Counted from the first letter of the stretch, positions 16,716 to 25,156 are shown. The stretch: DNA of 64,000 nucleotides from CBDFLD01 sp965249005 (GCA_965249005.1 CBDFLD010000018.1:339497-403496); one strand, 5' to 3'. Notes: generated by a model not told the origin, from the letters alone. A program made the numbers and translations.

Positions 16716-17732
16716 TTGATCAAGTTGGAAGACCTACCCATTCGAGTGGCGCTGGGACAGTTTGAAGAGATCAGCGATGAGCGGCTGCGCTTCATCAAGC
16801 AGTGCGGCGCGGACGATTTTCAGGTAAACACGCCGATCTTGCCAGGAGATCAGTACTGGGAGTACGAAGACCTCGCCGGTTTGGTCCGTCGCGGTAAAGA
16901 GTTTGGATTGCGCCTGATGGCGATCGAAAACGTCCCGCCGCATTTTTACGACAAGATCATGCTGGGCCTCGAGGGGCGGGAAGAGCAGCTGCAGAACGTG
17001 GCCCGGACGATCCGCAATATGGGACGGGCGGGGATCCCGATTCTGGGGTATTGCTTCATGCCCGCGGGTGTCTGGCGGACCGACTGGGAAACACCCGTTC
17101 GCGGTGGAGCGCTAGCAAACTCATTTGACTATGAGAAAGCAAAGTCCGTCGGCGCGGGCGAGAAGACCTCCTACGGCGGGTGGGGGACGATTCCCCTGGA
17201 TCGACCGTATTCCGAGGAGGAGATCTGGGAGAATTACTGCTGGTATATGGAACGGATCCTTCCCGTGTGCGAAGAGGCCGGCGTTCGCATGGCGGCGCAT
17301 CCCGATGATCCGCCGGTCCCCACGCTGGGTGGCGTGGGGCGCATTTTTCGCAGCTTCGAGCATTTCCGGCGCGCCATGGAAACGTTCGACAGCCCGATGC
17401 ACGGCCTGGATTTCTGTCACGGCTGCTGGTCGGAAATGCGGGGTGGGGAAGGTGTTCAAGACGCCATTCGCTGGTTCGGATCACGAGGCAAAATCTTCTA
17501 TGTCCACTTCCGGGACGTCCGGGGCGCGGCCAACGATTTCACCGAGTGTTTGCTGGGCGACGGGAATTGCAATCCCGTCGAGACGATCCGCGCTCTGAAA
17601 GAGGTCGGCTTCAATGGCTTTCTGATTCCGGATCACGTGCCGCAGATGGAAGGGGACGACGACTATTGCGACCGCGGCCGCGCCTGGACGGTGGGGTATA
17701 TGAAGGCGCTACTCACCGCCGTGGATGTGTAG
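16716..17732 (+). CDS. uxuA: Mannonate dehydratase (UxuA family)
   Basis: A 338-residue TIM-barrel protein of the UxuA family, which dehydrates D-mannonate to 2-keto-3-deoxygluconate in the hexuronate pathway. Metal-site motifs are AAHPDDPPVPTLGG (about 195-208), GLDFCHGCW (about 228-236), YVHFRDVRG (about 262-270) and LIPDHVPQM (about 305-313). The usual length is about 350-395, so it is slightly short. The TTG start is supported by GGAGGA at 16705-16710. Promoter TTGCGA-N17-TAGAGT lies upstream. It is not next to other uronate genes, but shares its promoter type with the GH89-like gene downstream, so uronate-rich glycans are a likely source. Confidence 0.87.
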   Translation: MIKLEDLPIRVALGQFEEISDERLRFIKQCGADDFQVNTPILPGDQYWEYEDLAGLVRRGKEFGLRLMAIENVPPHFYDKIMLGLEGREEQLQNVARTIRNMGRAGIPILGYCFMPAGVWRTDWETPVRGGALANSFDYEKAKSVGAGEKTSYGGWGTIPLDRPYSEEEIWENYCWYMERILPVCEEAGVRMAAHPDDPPVPTLGGVGRIFRSFEHFRRAMETFDSPMHGLDFCHGCWSEMRGGEGVQDAIRWFGSRGKIFYVHFRDVRGAANDFTECLLGDGNCNPVETIRALKEVGFNGFLIPDHVPQMEGDDDYCDRGRAWTVGYMKALLTAVDV

Positions 17733-17803
17733 GCCACTCTGGTTCGGACGAGGGGGCAAGCATACCAAGCATAGACTGATCCCAATTCGCCAGCTTTCAA
17801 AGT

Positions 17804-18202
17804 TCAGATAAACACGGCCGGGGAGATGCCAAAGCGCTTGGCCAGGACTCGGATTTGGCGAGTGTTGAGCGCTCGCTTGCCGCTCAAGATTTCCGACACC
17901 ACGCCCTGTGAGCCGATCTCAGGTAGGTCTGATTGAGTGAGGCCGTGTTCCTCCATGAGAAAGCGCAAGGCGTCCGAGCCGCTGCAATCCGGCATCGGAT
18001 GGTGCGTCTCTTCATACGCGTGGACCAGCGTCCCGAGAGTATCCAGTAGCTCGTAGAGAGGGTGGCGCTCGTTCGCCCCGACCTCGGTGAGAAGACGATT
18101 GAGCCTGCCTACGGCCCGTTTGTAATCACGCTCGGTGCGAATGGAAAGCACGGGACGAATGGCCGTCCAGCGCTCCTGAATGTCTTCAGCGAGAGTACTC
18201 AC
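17804..18202 (-). CDS. higA: HigA-family antitoxin (helix-turn-helix)
   Basis: About 132 residues. The N-terminal helical part (YKRAVGRLNRLLTEVGANERHPLYELLDTLGTLVHAYEE) precedes a C-terminal Xre-like HTH (LRFLMEEHGLTQSDLPEIGSQGVVSEILSGKRALNTRQIRVLAKRFGISPAVF), as in HigA proteins that neutralise HigB RNases and repress their own operon. The GTG at 18202-18200 overlaps the stop of the upstream higB remnant (GTGA), the usual higBA coupling; an open frame also extends to GTG at 18223 through a GTGGAG repeat. The partner toxin is only a remnant, so this is an orphan antitoxin. Confidence 0.84.
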   Translation of the reverse strand: MSTLAEDIQERWTAIRPVLSIRTERDYKRAVGRLNRLLTEVGANERHPLYELLDTLGTLVHAYEETHHPMPDCSGSDALRFLMEEHGLTQSDLPEIGSQGVVSEILSGKRALNTRQIRVLAKRFGISPAVFI

Positions 18203-18318
18203 TGCCTCCACCTCCACCTCCACCTCCCTCTGTCGTATTCGCGGTGTGTGAGCACGTTGCGAATATAGACTTTGTCACAACCGTAATGAGATTCCAGGCA
18301 ATAGTTTTCTGGACTAGC
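18199..18318 (-). pseudogene. HigB toxin remnant (C-terminal part)
   Basis: The frame ending at TGA 18201-18199 reads ENYCLESHYGCDKVYIRNVL then THREYDRGRW, matching the end of HigB/RelE-type RNases (typically NxYRL...VYIRxVLTHxEYDxGxW). The N-terminal 60 or so residues are missing; upstream sequence runs into the end of the Nramp gene. After GRW the frame continues RWRWRQ because a GGTGGA hexamer is repeated (about 18204-18225). It overlaps higA by GTGA. The toxin is almost certainly inactive. Confidence 0.75.
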
Positions 18319-18397
18319 GTTCGCGCGCCACGGGAGACACTGCCGAGTCCACGAGTTGCGCCAAAACCTGGAGACCAACTTCGGTCCGGGGGGGTGT

Positions 18398-20065
18398 TCA
18401 GATAGAGATCCAACCATAGCCAATCGCCAGGGCTAGCAGTATTCCGACGGGCGAAATCACCGTCATTGCCAGTCCGCAGACCCAGAGCCACGCCGTGGTC
18501 CACCGCCCCGGCAGGATGCGTGGATCGACTTCGCGGTAACGCAGGTACAGTACGCCGAGACCCAGCGTCGGGTAGAGCAGCGCGCCCAGAAGGCTGCTGG
18601 TGATGATTAACATGAGCGGCGGATTCTCGAACAGCCAATAGGCGATGACAAACAGAGCGACCGAGACCAGGACGAAGATACGGATAAAGCGCAGCCTTGT
18701 TTTGTAGTCTGTCGGATCAATGATTCCCATGACTGCCAGCGCGTCCGGTATCAGACGGGAATAACCCGCGACTCCGGATGCGACCGTCGTGAACAGTACA
18801 AAGAAGGCTCCCACGGCAAAAAGCGTCGCCGCCCAGTCGCCGAGACTTTCGGTGTAGATGTTACTGAGCGTGGCCAGCGTTTCCGCACCGTCCGGATTGA
18901 GGTTCTTCCTCGCCAGAATAGCCGCGCCGAGGAGGTAGAAGCACACCGTTCCCACGGTGTAGACCACCATGGTGACAAAAACATCGGTGTACATCACTCG
19001 AATCCAGCCCTTCGCTCGCCGAGGCCATTCCGGGCCGGGTTGATTCTCGCCGGCGTGGCGCGCATAGCCCTTTTCGACACACCAGTAAGTGTACATCCAC
19101 GCTTCACCCCAGGCGACGCCGGTGCCGGCATACATTGCCAATGCCGTCAAAGCGACCGCCGCCGACAGTGGCGTCGGTATCCCCAGGGATAGTCCGTGCC
19201 GCAAATCCGCGGCCGAGATACCGAAACCGGTCCACTGAAGCACCACAGTAGAGATGACGGTCAGCCCCGTGAATGTCACAACCAGGGCCACGAGAGTCTT
19301 CTCCAGCGTGGCGTACTTGCCGCTGATGAGAAGCGCCGCGCATAGCACGGCCACGATCAGTCCCCAGGCTCGAGAGCCGCCTTCGAACAAATCCGGGAAC
19401 AGCAGCGGTAGACTCTGAGCCGCGCCACCCAGGATCGCGCCCGCGTTGGCGAAGACGATGAGCATGGAAAAGAGCCAGAGCCACATGAACCAGTTGATAG
19501 TTGGTTGACGGGGTTGGCGGAGTTCACTGGGTTCATGGGGTTGCTGTGGCTGGCGCGCCGCGTCGCTGACTCCGGCCTCTGCTTTTTTATTCAGGCGCCG
19601 GTGTCGAATCCATACGGTCGTGCCGGTTACCGCAACCAGGACGCCGACCACGAGACTGCTCACGACCGACCACGTCTGCGAGGACTGATCGAGCTTTACG
19701 TAGATGGCAATTGCGGCCACGAAAATGGCCAGTACGGTCCCCAACCATCCGAGCGTGAGCCAGACCGGTCTGCGTACGCGGGGCCCGGGCAAGTCGTTGA
19801 ATACGTGCAGAACGGTCTTCCCGCTGGAGATGGTATGGCGTACCAATTCCGCCTGGACGACCACCTTGATGAAGCAGGAAAAGAGCACGAACCACAGCAG
19901 CACAAAGCCCGCGACGGCGCCGAGCTTGGTCGTTACGATCAGCTCACCCGCTCCGACGATCGATCCAACGATGATCATCCCAGGCCCGAGATGACGCAGC
20001 GTCGCTCGGAATCCCTTCGGCGGCTCTCTGTACGCGTCCACGCTCCGTGCGTATGGATCTTGCAA
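18398..20065 (-). CDS. Nramp-family transporter, atypical metal site
   Basis: A 555-residue polytopic membrane protein with 11-12 hydrophobic segments and the Nramp (PF01566) pattern: LGPGMIIVGSIVGAGELIVTTKLGA as TM1 (from about residue 26), and a later GVAWGEAWMYTYW in the TM6 area. Canonical Nramps have DPGN in TM1 and a metal-binding Met in TM6; here TM1 reads GPGM and lacks the Asp and Asn, so manganese/iron transport should not be assumed. A Gln/Pro-rich loop at about residues 173-188 comes from tandem 9-base repeats. TTG start. It is divergent from the GH89-like gene. Confidence 0.83.
   Translation of the reverse strand: MQDPYARSVDAYREPPKGFRATLRHLGPGMIIVGSIVGAGELIVTTKLGAVAGFVLLWFVLFSCFIKVVVQAELVRHTISSGKTVLHVFNDLPGPRVRRPVWLTLGWLGTVLAIFVAAIAIYVKLDQSSQTWSVVSSLVVGVLVAVTGTTVWIRHRRLNKKAEAGVSDAARQPQQPHEPSELRQPRQPTINWFMWLWLFSMLIVFANAGAILGGAAQSLPLLFPDLFEGGSRAWGLIVAVLCAALLISGKYATLEKTLVALVVTFTGLTVISTVVLQWTGFGISAADLRHGLSLGIPTPLSAAVALTALAMYAGTGVAWGEAWMYTYWCVEKGYARHAGENQPGPEWPRRAKGWIRVMYTDVFVTMVVYTVGTVCFYLLGAAILARKNLNPDGAETLATLSNIYTESLGDWAATLFAVGAFFVLFTTVASGVAGYSRLIPDALAVMGIIDPTDYKTRLRFIRIFVLVSVALFVIAYWLFENPPLMLIITSSLLGALLYPTLGLGVLYLRYREVDPRILPGRWTTAWLWVCGLAMTVISPVGILLALAIGYGWISI
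19504..19548. repeat. Nonamer repeat inside the Nramp coding sequence
   Basis: Five 9-base units (GTTGACGGG, GTTGGCGGA, GTTCACTGG, GTTCATGGG, GTTGCTGTG) lie in tandem. On the coding (minus) strand they encode the triplets QQP, HEP, SEL, RQP, RQP, which form a hydrophilic loop between membrane segments. The period is a multiple of 3, so unit gain or loss keeps the frame. Confidence 0.75.
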
Positions 20066-20162
20066 AGCTTCGCCTCTCGATTGCGATTCGAGCTAAGAGG
20101 CCAGCCTACCACGATGCGAGCTGATTTTGCGAGTGAGTCCATGCGTCTCGCGGCGCCCGCAG

Positions 20163-20183
20163 GCCGCTCACGCCGTGAGCGGC
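20163..20183. repeat. Hairpin of the dispersed family upstream of the GH89-like gene
   Basis: GCCGCTCAC (20163-20171) pairs with GTGAGCGGC (20175-20183) around a GCC loop. The same CGCTCAC/GTGAGCG stem recurs at 33774-33790. It lies 19 bases before the promoter of the GH89-like gene. Confidence 0.75.
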
Positions 20184-20201
20184 TGTGAGTTATTACACCG
20201 C

Positions 20202-20230
20202 TTGCGAAACTCCAGTGGCGCAGATAGAGT
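20202..20230 (+). promoter_or_regulatory. Promoter TTGCGA-N17-TAGAGT before the GH89-like gene
   Basis: TTGCGA at 20202-20207 and TAGAGT at 20225-20230 with a 17-base spacer, and AACTCC directly after the -35. Identical arrangement to the uxuA promoter at 16659-16687. The ATG at 20268 would have a leader of about 30 bases with AAAGGAGTGGGAG as ribosome binding site. Confidence 0.65.
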
Positions 20231-20267
20231 TATAGCCTCGTTGACCATAGCCAAAGGAGTGGGAGTC

Positions 20268-22505
20268 ATGCAGGTTTGCGCTCGACGTTTACTTACGGCC
20301 TCTATCATTGTTTTTTCTCTGTTGCTGCTCCAGGTAGCCACCGTCGCGGCGCACGCCCCGATCAACAGAGGAGATCGGATCGCCATCGTAGCCGCGGAAG
20401 ACCTCGAGCCTCGACAGCAGTTGGCGGTCGATGATCTGACGGCCTTTTTACAGCGCTCGCTGGCGGCGGTGGTGCGCTGGTATCCGGATTCGGTCTCCCT
20501 GGAGGCCCTGGAAGAAGATGCCATCGTGGTTTTCGCTCCGGCGGACAACAATGCCGCGCTGGGCCGTCTCGCCCGCGAAGCGCAGACGACCCTGGCGACC
20601 ACGGAGCTGGGAGACGAAGGATTGCTGGTCCAGGCCGCAGCCGTCGACCGAAAACCCGTCGTCTTCTTGACGGGCAAAACCGTGACCGGCGCTTGCTATG
20701 CCGCATATTCCTTTCTGGAGAACGAGGTGGGGATCGGGTTTTTCGTGGATCAGGACCGCGTGCCGGAACTCCAAGAATTAGACCTCGATCACGTCAAGCG
20801 GAGCGAGATTCCGGCGGTTCCGATTCGGGGGTTGTTCTACCACCCGACCTGGAAGCATCCGCATGCGAATTCCTGGCGCCTCTGGTCCTGGGAAGGCTCG
20901 AAAAAGAAGATCGATTGGCTGCGCCGGAAACGATTCAACGTGCTCCCGCTATTTCATGACGAAGGGGGCTACCTTTGGGGTGACTTGATCTTCAAGACAT
21001 TTTCCAAGCTCAAGATGAACGACAAGAGCTTGTCTCAGTTCGTGGTCGATCCCGCCTGGCGCACCGAGTTGAACAAGAAAATGTTCCGCTACATCCGGGA
21101 CAGTGGTATCAAGGTGGCCTATAACCTGTTCTACTCCCAGGTGCCCGAGTTCTTCGCCGACTTCTACCCGGAGCTGAAGTATCATCCGCTGAACATGCGC
21201 AACGTGGGGATCAGCGCGATTCAGCCCGAGTGCAAACAGATCATGAAGAAGTACTGGGGAGCGATTCTGGACACCTACGGAATCGATGATTCTCACCTTT
21301 ACTTCGTCTGCTCCTATCAACACGAAAGGTCGCTTCCCGCTTACTACGACAACCGCAACCAGACCACGATTCAGGCCTACGAGGTACTGAAAGAGCTCGA
21401 TCCGAAAGCGGAAATGTATATCGAAACCTGGTGCTGGAAGTATCGCCACGAATGCCCGGATCCCTACGAACCCTGTCCGCAACGGAACGAGACCACCCTG
21501 AACGGGAATCCCATCGACGAGTGGTCCATCTTCAACGATGGGGTCCCCAGAGAGATCGGAGTGGCGGAGTGGGATCTGAAAACCAACCCCAAGCGCATTC
21601 CCGACCATACCTTCGACGGACGCCCCCACGTGCAGCTCACCCACACCAATATGGAAGGGTGGTGGCCCCCGACGACAGCGCGGCGATCTCCTCGCTGGCT
21701 GATCGACTATTTTGGCGACTCGATGGACAACGGCGCCCGGGGTGTTCTTTATTTCCACATCCAGGGTCCCGTCAATTCGATCTCGGCCGATCTGGCCTCG
21801 CGCATCGGTTGGGAGCGCCGTCCGGATCTGCAGAAGTTCTACCGGGACTATGCCGGCAGGCGTTTCGGCGAGGACGTGGGCGACACGATGGCAGAAAGCT
21901 TCAGCAACCTTTGCGACGCCATCGATATGGGAGCCGACGGGAGCGCGAAATTCAATTATTCGCTTGCCTTGGTCTTCCCGGGCTTCAGAAACAGCGCGGA
22001 GGATATTCTGGCGAAAGCTCTGGCTGCCGGAGAGGTCGACAAAGCCTGGCTCGAGGACCGGTTGGCCTACTTCGCGGAAAAGGCGAAATTCGCCGGCCAG
22101 GCGCAACTACTCGCCCGCGCGGTGGCGCCGAGAATGAAGGACGACTACTTCTTCGGGAACTACATGTGGGAGCTGGACTTCGTGTCGGCGCGTTTCGAAG
22201 GGATCGAAAACCTTTACAAGGCGCACCTCACGGCAGGGAGCGACCCGACCAGGGCGGCCAGGCACTTCAGCCGCGCGACCCATGCCTTCACGGCGGTCCG
22301 CGAGATGTTCCGGGACAACCCGGGATTTCGCATGTCGGAAATCCGGAATCTCGAGCCCGACGTTCCCTACACCGCCGCCTTCCTGAAAGATTGGGAAACG
22401 CGCGGGTACTGGCAGCCGAGGGTGCGATGGTTCCATGTCGTTTGGGAAAGACTCGATGAGTTCGAAGCCAAGGTCCACGACATGAAACCCAAAGGCCTCG
22501 AATAA
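20268..22505 (+). CDS. GH89-like (alpha-N-acetylglucosaminidase-type) secreted protein
   Basis: The ATG at 20268 follows AAAGGAGTGGGAGTC and starts a signal peptide (MQVCARRLLTASIIVFSLLL to about residue 30), giving about 745 residues. The N-terminal domain (about 35-170) resembles the alpha/beta NTD that precedes TIM barrels in GH67/GH89 enzymes. The next part has GLFYHPTWKHPHANSWRLW, WEGSKKKIDWLRRKRFNVLPL, and a barrel with VAYNLFYSQVPEFFADFYPEL and YGIDDSHLYFV, similar in layout to NAGLU (GH89). Catalytic glutamates cannot be placed with confidence. It is followed by a sulfatase and DUF3604, suggesting work on sulfated amino-sugar glycans. An earlier in-frame ATG at 20127 lies ahead of the promoter and is not used. 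Confidence 0.66.
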   Translation: MQVCARRLLTASIIVFSLLLLQVATVAAHAPINRGDRIAIVAAEDLEPRQQLAVDDLTAFLQRSLAAVVRWYPDSVSLEALEEDAIVVFAPADNNAALGRLAREAQTTLATTELGDEGLLVQAAAVDRKPVVFLTGKTVTGACYAAYSFLENEVGIGFFVDQDRVPELQELDLDHVKRSEIPAVPIRGLFYHPTWKHPHANSWRLWSWEGSKKKIDWLRRKRFNVLPLFHDEGGYLWGDLIFKTFSKLKMNDKSLSQFVVDPAWRTELNKKMFRYIRDSGIKVAYNLFYSQVPEFFADFYPELKYHPLNMRNVGISAIQPECKQIMKKYWGAILDTYGIDDSHLYFVCSYQHERSLPAYYDNRNQTTIQAYEVLKELDPKAEMYIETWCWKYRHECPDPYEPCPQRNETTLNGNPIDEWSIFNDGVPREIGVAEWDLKTNPKRIPDHTFDGRPHVQLTHTNMEGWWPPTTARRSPRWLIDYFGDSMDNGARGVLYFHIQGPVNSISADLASRIGWERRPDLQKFYRDYAGRRFGEDVGDTMAESFSNLCDAIDMGADGSAKFNYSLALVFPGFRNSAEDILAKALAAGEVDKAWLEDRLAYFAEKAKFAGQAQLLARAVAPRMKDDYFFGNYMWELDFVSARFEGIENLYKAHLTAGSDPTRAARHFSRATHAFTAVREMFRDNPGFRMSEIRNLEPDVPYTAAFLKDWETRGYWQPRVRWFHVVWERLDEFEAKVHDMKPKGLE

Positions 22506-22509
22506 TCCG

Positions 22510-22588
22510 GTCGGCTCTCCCCGAGAGCCGACGCTGAAAGCTGAAAGCTGATGGCTGATAGCGCGCCGGGTCCGCAAGGATCCGGTGC
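22510..22588. repeat. Hairpin - heptamer tract - hairpin composite element
   Basis: A perfect 10-bp hairpin (GTCGGCTCTC 22510-22519, loop CCC, GAGAGCCGAC 22523-22532) is followed by the heptamers GCTGAAA, GCTGAAA, GCTGATG, GCTGATA (22533-22560) and an imperfect second hairpin (about 22563-22588). It begins five bases after the stop of the GH89-like gene. The GCTGATG unit supplies the ATG (22551) of the sulfatase gene. Confidence 0.88.
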
Positions 22589-24035
22589 AAATTACAGACC
22601 GTCGCGTCGCGATTTCCTCGGGAGCCTGGTTCCTGCCGCGGCCGCCATGACCAGCTGCACGAGGTCTCGACCCGGCCGTCGTCTCGACCGTCCCAACATC
22701 ATCGTTGTCCTTACGGACGACCAGCGGGCCGATGCCATGAGCTGCGCGTCGGCTGGGAGCCCGCTTCGATTCATGCAAACACCCGCCATGGATCGATTGG
22801 CCCACGAAGGGACCCGGTTCCGAAACACATTTGTCACCACTTCCCTCTGTTCCCCGAGCCGTGCCAGTATCCTGACCGGATCGAACCTCGACCGGCACGG
22901 AGTCGTTACCAACGTTGTGGATCTGGCCGCGGATGAGATTACATTTCCCGGCCTGCTGCGCCAGTCCGGCTACGACACCGGTTTCGTGGGCAAATGGCAC
23001 CTGGGGAAGGAAAGCGATCGGCCGCGGCCCGAGTTTCGGCACTGGGTTGCGTTTCGCGGCCAGGGAACTTACTTCGATCCCACCCTGAACGTCAACGGCG
23101 CGGCGCGCCACGAAAAGGGATACGTCACAGATCTATTGACCGATCACGCCATGGATTTCATACGCCAGGAAAGATCGAGCCCGTTCTTTCTCTTTCTGTC
23201 GCACAAGACGCCTCACGGTCCGTGCACGCCGCCGAATCATCTGGAGACGCTGCTTTCGGATATCGAGTTCCCTCTCCCTCGAACCTATTTCGAAGACCAT
23301 TCCGACAAGCCGGACTGGTTTGTTCACACTCACAATCATGACGCCTTTCATACGCTGCTCTACCCGAAGGATAACTACGACAACTACGTCAAGAACTATT
23401 GCCGTTCCCTGGTGTCCGTGGACGAGAATCTGGACCGTTTGCTGACCGCCCTGGACGGACAAGGGCTGACCGAGAACACGGCCATCTTCTTGCTGGGAGA
23501 CAACGGTCACTTTCTCGGCGAGCACCAGCTCTTCTCCAAGATGTTCATGTACGAAGAATCGATTCGCATTCCCCTGATCGTCCGCTATCCTCGGCACGGA
23601 GCCGCCGCAGCCGTAAGAGACGAGATGATACTGAACATCGATCTCGCCCCGACGATTCTCGCTCTGGCTGGAGTCCAGCCGGAACCGGTGGACGGCACCT
23701 CGTTCCTTGAGCTTCTGGCCGGCGAGGAGTCACCAAACTGGAGACAGAGTTTCCGATACCAATACAGGGCGTCCCATTGGGGCATGCCCTCTCTCGAGGG
23801 AGTTCGCACCGCCGACGACTGGAAGTACGTGCGCTTTCGGGATTGGGAGCAACTCTACAACGTTCGTGAGGATTCCGACGAGATCGTGAATCTTGCACTG
23901 CAGCCCGAGCATCAAGAAAAGAAAAAAACGCTGGCTGCGGAGCTCGAGCGGCTGGGAGGTGGAGGTCAGCTGGAGGGACCCAGGCCGTACCAGCTTCGCC
24001 ACGCTCCGTTCCATCGAGACCATACAACCCCGTAG
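22551..24035 (+). CDS. Tat-exported sulfatase (type I, Cys-type)
   Basis: A 494-residue sulfatase. SRRDFLGSL (about 18-26) is a twin-arginine signal with a following hydrophobic part and a Cys (TSC). NIIVVLTDDQRAD gives metal ligands, and LCSPSRASILTG carries Cys100 in the CxPSR motif that formylglycine-generating enzyme converts. GKWHLGK, GDNGHFLGEHQLF and HKTPHGPCTPP complete the active site. The only in-frame start before the Tat signal is the ATG at 22551, located in the heptamer repeat; the first 15 residues are encoded by repeat and hairpin. It is likely co-transcribed with the GH89-like gene and DUF3604. Confidence 0.9.
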   Translation: MADSAPGPQGSGANYRPSRRDFLGSLVPAAAAMTSCTRSRPGRRLDRPNIIVVLTDDQRADAMSCASAGSPLRFMQTPAMDRLAHEGTRFRNTFVTTSLCSPSRASILTGSNLDRHGVVTNVVDLAADEITFPGLLRQSGYDTGFVGKWHLGKESDRPRPEFRHWVAFRGQGTYFDPTLNVNGAARHEKGYVTDLLTDHAMDFIRQERSSPFFLFLSHKTPHGPCTPPNHLETLLSDIEFPLPRTYFEDHSDKPDWFVHTHNHDAFHTLLYPKDNYDNYVKNYCRSLVSVDENLDRLLTALDGQGLTENTAIFLLGDNGHFLGEHQLFSKMFMYEESIRIPLIVRYPRHGAAAAVRDEMILNIDLAPTILALAGVQPEPVDGTSFLELLAGEESPNWRQSFRYQYRASHWGMPSLEGVRTADDWKYVRFRDWEQLYNVREDSDEIVNLALQPEHQEKKKTLAAELERLGGGGQLEGPRPYQLRHAPFHRDHTTP

Positions 24036-24068
24036 ACGAGCGAAGAACAACTGACAGACGAGGAACTC

Positions 24069-24644
24069 GTGATGAAAATCAACCCTTACTGGACCGCGGC
24101 TCTCACGGCCCTGGCGATGGCCGGCCTATTCCTGAGCCAAACTCGATCGCGGACTCAGGACGAGGTCGATCCGGCGATCGGACCGATCGAGTACCGGACC
24201 GGCGTCTACCTCCCGGAGGACTTTCCTCTTGGCGGAACCGTGAAATTGCTCAGCCCTCCGGTCGCCGAGGCGGGGCAACGCAGTCGGATCAAGATCGAAT
24301 ACACGGTCGGCGACACTCCGGTTGAGCCGGGAATGTCCCTGGAGATATGGAAGCATTTCACAAGTGACGTCGAGCAGTTTCAAGTGGAAGACGCCCGTGC
24401 TCCGGCACACTTTTCCGTGGAGTTTCCGGAGGGCGAGGTCACAGCGACGACCCGTACTTTTTCCAATTGGACGCGGCGCAACAATCCCAGTGTCTTCCCT
24501 TATCGCAAGGCGGCGGGCGTTACCATCGACAACGGGAGCTTGGTGCGGGGAAGTCGGGTCCTGTTTGACCTGGGCGGAGAAGTCGGCGTCCGCATGCAGC
24601 ACTACGAGGAAAACCTCTTTAATGTCCCACTCGGGGATGGGTGA
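24069..24644 (+). pseudogene. DUF3604 N-terminal part, cut by IS200-type insertion
   Basis: The frame starts at GTG 24069 or, better, ATG 24072 after GAGGAA, with a signal anchor (WTAALTALAMAGLFLS). About 185 residues are native (to ENLFN at 24623); the last seven residues and the stop (24642-24644) come from the left end of the IS. The C-terminal part resumes in frame at 25209. Joining AAT (24621-24623) to TTT (25209-25211) gives ENLFN-FRVAIVRD, consistent with one DUF3604 protein of about 815 residues. DUF3604 proteins are exported PHP-like metal proteins of unknown activity. Confidence 0.8.
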
Positions 24645-24650
24645 AATCCC

Positions 24651-24680
24651 TCGCCTTCAGGCGAAGCCTTTAGGAGGCTT
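24651..24680. repeat. Left-end IS200 hairpins
   Basis: TCGCC-TTCA-GGCGA (24651-24664) and AAGCCT-TTAGG-AGGCTT (24664-24680). The second traps an AGGAGG-like sequence, which may limit translation of tnpA as in other IS200 elements. Confidence 0.75.
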
Positions 24681-24695
24681 GCGGTACAATGATGC

Positions 24696-25130
24696 ATGCC
24701 GAGATACCGGAAAGGATCGCACACAGTCTATGAGCTGCAATATCACTTTGTGTTTATCACGAAGTACCGCAAGCCGGTCCTGAAGGGGGACATAGCCAGA
24801 AGGACAAGAGAGCTGATCCGAGAGATCTGTGCATCTGAGGATGTGGTGATTGTGAAAGGGAATGTGAGTCCAGATCATGTGCACTTGATGTTGAGCATGC
24901 CGCCGCAGGTGTCGCCGAGCCGAATCATGCAGGCCGTGAAGGGGAAGAGCAGTCACCATCTAATGAGGGAATATAGGTCGGTGCAAAGGGAGTTCTGGGG
25001 CCGGCACCTGTGGGCACGAGGGTACTTTGTGTGTACGACAGGAAATGTGACGGACGAAGTGATCAAGCAGTACATTGAGCAACAAGGTGTCGAGCCCCAG
25101 GAGGACCGGGACTTTAAGATAACGGAATAG
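24696..25130 (+). CDS. tnpA: IS200/IS605-family transposase TnpA (Y1 HUH)
   Basis: A 144-residue Y1 transposase. HVHLML gives the HUH pair (His61, His63), and EVIKQYIEQQG provides the catalytic Tyr126. HFVFITKYRKPVL near residue 17 and GRHLWARGYFV near 103 are family motifs. Length is typical for an IS200 TnpA (about 140-155). The codon use appears less GC-rich than that of its host gene. TACAAT just before the ATG could be a -10 box. No TnpB or guide RNA region is present. Confidence 0.93.
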   Translation: MPRYRKGSHTVYELQYHFVFITKYRKPVLKGDIARRTRELIREICASEDVVIVKGNVSPDHVHLMLSMPPQVSPSRIMQAVKGKSSHHLMREYRSVQREFWGRHLWARGYFVCTTGNVTDEVIKQYIEQQGVEPQEDRDFKITE

Positions 25131-25156
25131 GCCATTCTATGAGGCGAGGCCTTTAG

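Noticed and set aside
22533..22560. CRISPR-like array
   Set aside because: Units are 7 bases in direct tandem without spacers.
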